This document shows positions 59,813 to 64,000 of a DNA stretch of 64,000 bases, piece by piece (positions within the stretch are counted from its first letter, which is position 1; every line of letters begins with the position of its first letter). The stretch comes from Calothrix sp. PCC 6303 (lineage in GTDB: Bacteria > Cyanobacteriota > Cyanobacteriia > Cyanobacteriales > Nostocaceae). Position numbers and translations under genes: made by a program. The notes under the pieces are model-generated. The model saw nothing but the letters and a program-made list of their open reading frames with translations. It was not told the DNA's origin and made no database searches. The stretch spans positions 2,976,001 through 3,040,000 of the forward strand of contig NC_019751.1 in NCBI RefSeq assembly GCF_000317435.1, given 5' to 3'.

Positions 59813-62077
59813 ATGGCAAATACCACCCTAAAATTACGCGGGATGAGCTGTGCATCCTGTGCAAAAAGCATTGAAGAAGCTATAAGTTCTGTACCTGGTG
59901 TTAGTGAAGGTATCGTTAATTATGGTGCAGAACTCGCAACAATAGAATATGACCCTAGAAGAACCAATATTGCAACTATCCAAAGTGTAGTAAATGAGGC
60001 TGGTTATTCTGCCTTCCCCTTGTCAGAACAAAACCCAACCATAGAGGAAGATGAAGCCGAAAAACGTAGACAAGCCAGGGAAACCCGTAAATTAACCCGT
60101 AAAGTAGTTGTATCGGGAATTCTCAGCGCTATTATTATCATTGGTTCTATCCCGATGATGATGGGTTTCGATGTACCATTTATCCCTACATGGTTGCATA
60201 ACCCTTGGGTGCAATTAGTGTTAACGATTCCAATCCAATTTTGGTGTGGTTTATCTTTCTACAGTAATGCATGGAAAGCTTCTAAACGCCATGTGGCAAC
60301 GATGGATACCTTAGTTGTATTGGGAACTAGTATGGCGTTTATTTATTCGCTATTTCCGACATTTTTCCCCAATTTGTTTATCTCTCAGAGCTTAAGACCA
60401 GAGGTATATTATGAAGCCTCTGCCGCAATTATCACCTTAATTTTACTGGGACGATTACTAGAAAGTCGTGCAAAAAAACAAACTGGGGAAGCTATTCGTA
60501 AACTCATTGGTTTGCAACCAAAAACCGCGCGTTTAATTCGTAAGGGAAAAGAAATTGATATTCCCATAGAAGAGGTGCAAATTGGGGATGTAATATTAGT
60601 TCGTCCTGGGGAGAAAATTCCTGTTGATGGTGAAGTCATAGAAGGTACATCAACTATCGATGAATCTATGGTGACAGGGGAAAGCGCTTCTGCGAAAAAA
60701 CTACCTGGAGATGAGGTAATTGGGGCGACTATTAACAAAACTGGTAGCTTTAAGTTTCAAGCAAAGCGAGTAGGGAAAGATACAGTTTTGGCTCAAATAG
60801 TCCAACTTGTACAACAAGCTCAAGGTAGCAGGGCACCCATCCAAAGATTAGCAGATCAAGTCACCGGATTTTTCGTTCCTACGGTAATAGCGATCGCGCT
60901 CCTGACTTTCGTCTTGTGGTTTAATGTTATGGGGAATCTGACCCTGGCTTTGATTACTATGGTAGGAGTATTTATTATTGCTTGTCCTTGTGCATTGGGT
61001 TTAGCAACTCCCACATCAGTCATGGTAGGAACGGGTAAGGGTGCGGAAAATGGTATTTTGATTAAAGGTGCTGACAGCTTGGAATTGGCACACAAAATTC
61101 AAACTATTGTGCTGGATAAAACCGGAACTATCACCCAAGGTAAACCCACGGTGACGGATCTTGTTACCGTCAACGGAACTGCAAACGGGAATGAAATCAA
61201 ATTATTACAATTAGCTGCGTCTGTGGAACGAAATTCCGAACATCCTTTAGCAGAAGCAGTTGTCAAATATGCACAAACCCAAAATGTAGAGACGCGATAT
61301 ATCGCGTCTGATTTTGAAGCTGTAACTGGTAGCGGTGTCCAGGGTATTGTTAATAACCATCTGGTACAAATTGGTACGCAACTATGGATGTCGGAATTGG
61401 CTGTAAAAACTCAAGACTTGGAAAAAGAAAAAGAACGTTTAGAGTATCTTGGTAAAACTGCCATATACATCTCGGTTGATGGCAAAATTGCCGGATTAAT
61501 GGGGATTGCGGATGCAGTTAAACCAACATCCATCCCAGCTATCAAATCCTTGCAAAAACTGGGCTTAGAAGTAGTTATGCTGACGGGAGATAATCGTCGG
61601 ACTGCGGAAACTATAGCCAATGAAGTTGGCATCAAGCGCATTTTAGCAGAAGTTCGTCCCGACCAAAAAGTAGCTACTGTTAAAGAATTGCAAAGAGAAG
61701 GGAAAATTGTGGCAATGGTGGGTGATGGTATTAATGATGCCCCCGCACTTGCTCAAGCTGATGTAGGGATTGCCATTGGTACCGGAACAGATGTTGCGAT
61801 CGCAGCTAGCGATATCACCTTGATTTCTGGTGATTTACAGGGTGTGGTGACGGCAATTCAGCTTAGTCATGCAACAATTCGTAACATTCGGCAAAATCTA
61901 TTCTTTGCCTTTATTTACAATATTGCCGGAATTCCCATTGCTGCGGGTATTCTTTTTCCATTTTTCGGTTGGTTACTCAACCCAATTATTGCAGGTGCAG
62001 CGATGGCATTTAGTTCTGTTTCTGTACTTACAAATGCTCTACGTCTGCGTAATTTTAAACCCAAGGTAATTGCATAA
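59813..62077 (+). CDS. Copper-translocating P1B-type ATPase (PacS/CtaA/CopA-like)
   Basis: The 754-residue pump has an N-terminal HMA domain (C13/C16 in GMSCASC), about eight membrane helices, and the CPC transport motif at 391-393. The phosphorylation Asp435 in [11 protein letters not shown], the SEHPLAEAV loop and [18 protein letters not shown] follow. This is the layout of Cu(I) exporters/importers; in cyanobacteria PacS sits in thylakoids and CtaA in the plasma membrane. Which one this is cannot be decided by eye. The gene is in an operon with chaperone, cupredoxin and methyltransferase under a MerR-type dyad. Confidence 0.93.
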   Translation: MANTTLKLRGMSCASCAKSIEEAISSVPGVSEGIVNYGAELATIEYDPRRTNIATIQSVVNEAGYSAFPLSEQNPTIEEDEAEKRRQARETRKLTRKVVVSGILSAIIIIGSIPMMMGFDVPFIPTWLHNPWVQLVLTIPIQFWCGLSFYSNAWKASKRHVATMDTLVVLGTSMAFIYSLFPTFFPNLFISQSLRPEVYYEASAAIITLILLGRLLESRAKKQTGEAIRKLIGLQPKTARLIRKGKEIDIPIEEVQIGDVILVRPGEKIPVDGEVIEGTSTIDESMVTGESASAKKLPGDEVIGATINKTGSFKFQAKRVGKDTVLAQIVQLVQQAQGSRAPIQRLADQVTGFFVPTVIAIALLTFVLWFNVMGNLTLALITMVGVFIIACPCALGLATPTSVMVGTGKGAENGILIKGADSLELAHKIQTIVLDKTGTITQGKPTVTDLVTVNGTANGNEIKLLQLAASVERNSEHPLAEAVVKYAQTQNVETRYIASDFEAVTGSGVQGIVNNHLVQIGTQLWMSELAVKTQDLEKEKERLEYLGKTAIYISVDGKIAGLMGIADAVKPTSIPAIKSLQKLGLEVVMLTGDNRRTAETIANEVGIKRILAEVRPDQKVATVKELQREGKIVAMVGDGINDAPALAQADVGIAIGTGTDVAIAASDITLISGDLQGVVTAIQLSHATIRNIRQNLFFAFIYNIAGIPIAAGILFPFFGWLLNPIIAGAAMAFSSVSVLTNALRLRNFKPKVIA

Positions 62078-62091
62078 ATAGGGGGTGGGAT

Positions 62092-62607
62092 ATGTTAATT
62101 AAAAAGGTAATTCTTGGTAGTTTTCTCAGTTTGGGATTACTAATTAGTGGGGAAGAAATACTAGCACAAAATACTCATGAAATGCCACACAGTAAAAATT
62201 CACAGACAACTGAGTTTCAGCGTATCGAACAACAATTATGGGTAAAAGCTGCCGTGACAGCAGGAGGTTTGGGATTAATTGGATTGAATTTGTGGTGGTT
62301 TTTGTTAAGTAAAGCAAAGTCCCAAAAAGCAACATCATCTAATGGTATTCAAGAAGTTACAATTACAGTAGATGGTGGTTATGAACCTAGTCGAGTAGTG
62401 CTCAATGTAGGTCAAAGGGTTCGTCTCAACTTTCTACGTAATGATCCTAGCAGTTGTTTAGAAAAAGTCGTTTTCCCTGATTTTCATATTGCCCAAGACT
62501 TGCAACTTAATCAAACCACACCAATCGAGTTTACACCTGAAAAAACAGGTGAGTATACCTTTGCTTGTGGAATGAATATGTTTCGTGGTGTTGTGGAAGT
62601 GAGGTAG
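62092..62607 (+). CDS. Membrane-anchored cupredoxin-domain protein
   Basis: 171 residues with an N-terminal signal segment (GSFLSLGLLISGEEILAQ), a second helix (AAVTAGGLGLIGLNLWWFLL), and a C-terminal cupredoxin-like domain: VTITVDGGYEPSRVVLNVGQ, EKVVFPDFHIAQD, and YTFACGMNMFRG with Cys and two Met as possible copper ligands. It starts 14 bp after the pump's stop. Such proteins probably accept or buffer copper in the periplasm. Metal affinity is not established. Confidence 0.8.
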   Translation: MLIKKVILGSFLSLGLLISGEEILAQNTHEMPHSKNSQTTEFQRIEQQLWVKAAVTAGGLGLIGLNLWWFLLSKAKSQKATSSNGIQEVTITVDGGYEPSRVVLNVGQRVRLNFLRNDPSSCLEKVVFPDFHIAQDLQLNQTTPIEFTPEKTGEYTFACGMNMFRGVVEVR

Positions 62608-62638
62608 TAGAAAAATAAGTCATAGAGGATTTAGAATT

Positions 62639-63259
62639 ATGGGATTTTATTCACAAGTAATTTTACCGCGTCTTCTGGATTGGAGTTTATCAGACCCAAC
62701 TTTCGGAGAATATCGTCAGGAATTACTTACAGATGTCAAAGGAGAAGTTCTAGAAATTGGTTTTGGAACTGGATTAAATCTCGCATTCTATCCTCCACAA
62801 ATTCAGAAAATCACCACTATAGATATAAATCCTGGGATGAATGCTTTTGCAAAAAAGCGTATTAGTGAATCAAATATAACAGTTAAGCAATTAATGCTAT
62901 CAAGTGAAAATTTATCAATACTAAATAATACTTTTGATAGCGTTGTCAGCACTTTTACATTATGTAGTATTGCAAATGTAAAGCAAGCACTTCAAGAAAT
63001 TTACCGCATCCTCAAGCCAGGTGGTAGGTTTTTCTTTTTAGAACATGGGTTAAGCGATAAACATAACATCCAGGTTTGGCAAAATAGACTAACACCAATT
63101 CAAAAAGTTATCGGAGATGGATGTCATCTCAATCGAAATATTCGGGAGTTGATAGAAGAGCAATTTGATGAGGTTGAACTTCAGGAATTTACACCTGAAA
63201 AAATGTCAGATATTATCGCTCATCTATATAAAGGAATCGCAACTAAGAGTGCAACATGA
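62639..63259 (+). CDS. Class I SAM-dependent methyltransferase
   Basis: A 206-residue enzyme with the SAM-binding loop VLEIGFGTGLNLAFYP, acidic TIDINPG, and the FDSVVSTFTLCSIANVKQAL post-motif. Similarity is to UbiE/Methyltransf-11-type enzymes. The substrate is unknown; neighbours hint at a metal-stress role, for example lipid or metalloid methylation, but there is no direct evidence. It is the last gene of the copper operon, 31 bp after the cupredoxin gene. Confidence 0.8.
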   Translation: MGFYSQVILPRLLDWSLSDPTFGEYRQELLTDVKGEVLEIGFGTGLNLAFYPPQIQKITTIDINPGMNAFAKKRISESNITVKQLMLSSENLSILNNTFDSVVSTFTLCSIANVKQALQEIYRILKPGGRFFFLEHGLSDKHNIQVWQNRLTPIQKVIGDGCHLNRNIRELIEEQFDEVELQEFTPEKMSDIIAHLYKGIATKSAT

Positions 63260-63322
63260 ATAATATGGATAAAAATGGCAAGTGTTCAACAATTAAAAGT
63301 AAATACTTTGATGTTCAGTTTT

Positions 63323-63346
63323 AACCCTCTAATTAACTAGAGAGTT
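63323..63346 (+). promoter_or_regulatory. MerR-type dyad upstream of the MerR regulator gene
   Basis: AACCCTCTA and TAGAGAGTT form an inverted repeat with one mismatch around ATTAAC. The layout is like MerR-family operators. It lies 44 bp upstream of the preferred start (63390), supporting autoregulation and the shorter start. Confidence 0.6.
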
Positions 63347-63389
63347 GATGCTCAAGAAAGTAAAAGATTTAGCGAGGGGAATATTAAAT

Positions 63390-63803
63390 ATGTTGCTCAA
63401 AGAACAAGGAAAACAAATTGGTGTTGTTGCCAAAGAAAGCGGTGTACCGATTAAAACTATTCGCTACTATGAGGAATTAGGTTTACTTCACTCATCAGGT
63501 AGAACCGAAGGTGGATTTAGATTATTTACCTCGGATGTTTTGTCTCGCTTACACTTTATCAAACGTGCCCAAAGTCTGGGATTAAGCTTATCAGAAATTA
63601 AGGAATTTTTACAAGTTCACGACCAAGGAAAACTACCTTGCGATCGCATAAAAGCTAGATTGCAAGATAAGGTAGCAGTTATTGAAAAACAAATCCGAGA
63701 AATGACGATTTTTAAGCAAGAGCTAGAAGGGCTAATATCAGGTTGGGAACTTGTGTCTGATAATTCCGAAAATGTAATTTGTCCTATTATTGAAAAAGCC
63801 TAA
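63390..63803 (+). CDS. MerR-family heavy-metal-responsive regulator
   Basis: Start ATG 63390 follows GAGGGG. The 137-residue product has a MerR winged helix (IGVVAKESGVPIKTIRYYEE), a dimer helix (VAVIEKQIREMTIFKQELEG), and Cys in GKLPCDRIKA and VICPII near the C-terminus that could bind a metal. This pattern fits CueR/ZntR-type sensors. It probably activates the HMA-ATPase operon through the dyad at 59491 and represses itself through that at 63323. Copper is the likeliest ligand given the operon. Confidence 0.85.
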   Translation: MLLKEQGKQIGVVAKESGVPIKTIRYYEELGLLHSSGRTEGGFRLFTSDVLSRLHFIKRAQSLGLSLSEIKEFLQVHDQGKLPCDRIKARLQDKVAVIEKQIREMTIFKQELEGLISGWELVSDNSENVICPIIEKA

Positions 63804-63938
63804 TCTAGAGCAACATTTCCCTTGATTTAATTGTGTTTTAAAGTAATTGTCTCAAGTCATAGCGGATATTTAGCATTCCATCATTTTTAGTTTTTAATCC
63901 TATTGATAAGTTTTAAACTGTAATTTTAAATTAGATTA

Positions 63939-63968
63939 GTATTCATAATAAATAGCTATTATGAATAC
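63939..63968. repeat. Perfect 12-bp inverted repeat near the window end
   Basis: GTATTCATAATA and TATTATGAATAC enclose AATAGC. It lies in an otherwise featureless 200-bp stretch after the MerR gene. It could be an operator for a gene beyond the window. Confidence 0.45.
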
Positions 63969-64000
63969 AATTATAACACTCAAATTAGGATAAATTAATG

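Overview
The window reads as a chromosome segment of a large-genome, probably filamentous (Nostocales-type) cyanobacterium. The sequence signs are many GCGATCGC (HIP1-type) octamers, A+T-rich intergenic DNA with short GC-rich palindromic repeats, CHAT/CHASE2/caspase proteins, TPR tandem arrays, cyanobacterial insertion-sequence families, and a PacS/CtaA-like copper pump. The genus cannot be fixed from the sequence alone.

Layout. (1) 1-9.2 kb: a + strand caspase-fold cluster: a CHAT-CHASE2 membrane protein (cut by the window edge), a secreted protein, a 1,271-residue TPR-CHAT protein with an indel-free 120-bp repeat array, and a Tat-exported orthocaspase. (2) 9.4-16.8 kb: an ISAzo13-type insertion, then a minus-strand operon of a transposase-like HTH protein, a cyclic-nucleotide-binding/C39-peptidase ABC exporter, an HlyD adaptor and a PpiC-type prolyl isomerase. 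It looks like a peptide-processing secretion system. (3) 17.2-26 kb: a gene graveyard: an IS4 fragment, relics of a Tn7-like transposon (a TnsA front joined to a TnsB tail, and a gutted TnsC-like gene), an HtrA-type protease cut by one in-frame TAG, a tandem 160-bp intergenic repeat, a SWIM zinc-finger gene without its middle, and an ISKra4 transposase with two frameshifts. (4) 26-33.5 kb: accessory genes: two SUKH (SMI1/KNR4) proteins, a protein ending in what looks like elongation factor G domain IV, palindromic repeats inserted in frame inside two genes, an IS630 relic abutting a broken tyrosine integrase, the 3' half of a tRNA-Phe with its terminator (a likely att site), and a HigB/HigA-type toxin-antitoxin pair.

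(5) 33.8-42.3 kb: an orderly metabolic block: a three-subunit PaoABC-like molybdenum hydroxylase, two FAD monooxygenases on the opposite strand, and XdhC- and MocA-like cofactor maturation genes. (6) 42.8-52.5 kb: a minus-strand, tightly overlapping accessory operon: MerR-like HTH protein, several small membrane proteins, M23 peptidase, GH104-like muramidase, FtsK/SpoIIIE-type translocase and RusA resolvase. The combination of a DNA pump, two wall hydrolases and membrane proteins suggests an uncharacterised DNA-transfer apparatus of an integrated element. (7) 52.9-58.8 kb: plasmid-like genes: an HNH nuclease gene broken by a 56-bp insertion, three ribbon-helix-helix proteins, unknown proteins and a C5 cytosine methyltransferase. 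(8) 58.9-63.8 kb: copper/heavy-metal handling: a decayed two-component system, HMA chaperone, P1B ATPase, cupredoxin, methyltransferase and MerR regulator, with MerR-type dyads in front of the chaperone and the regulator.

A recurring theme is genes that keep both ends but lose the middle (TnsAB, TnsC, SWIM, a SUKH copy, the sensor kinase). This points to frequent internal deletion between short identities. No CRISPR array, rRNA gene or complete tRNA gene was seen.
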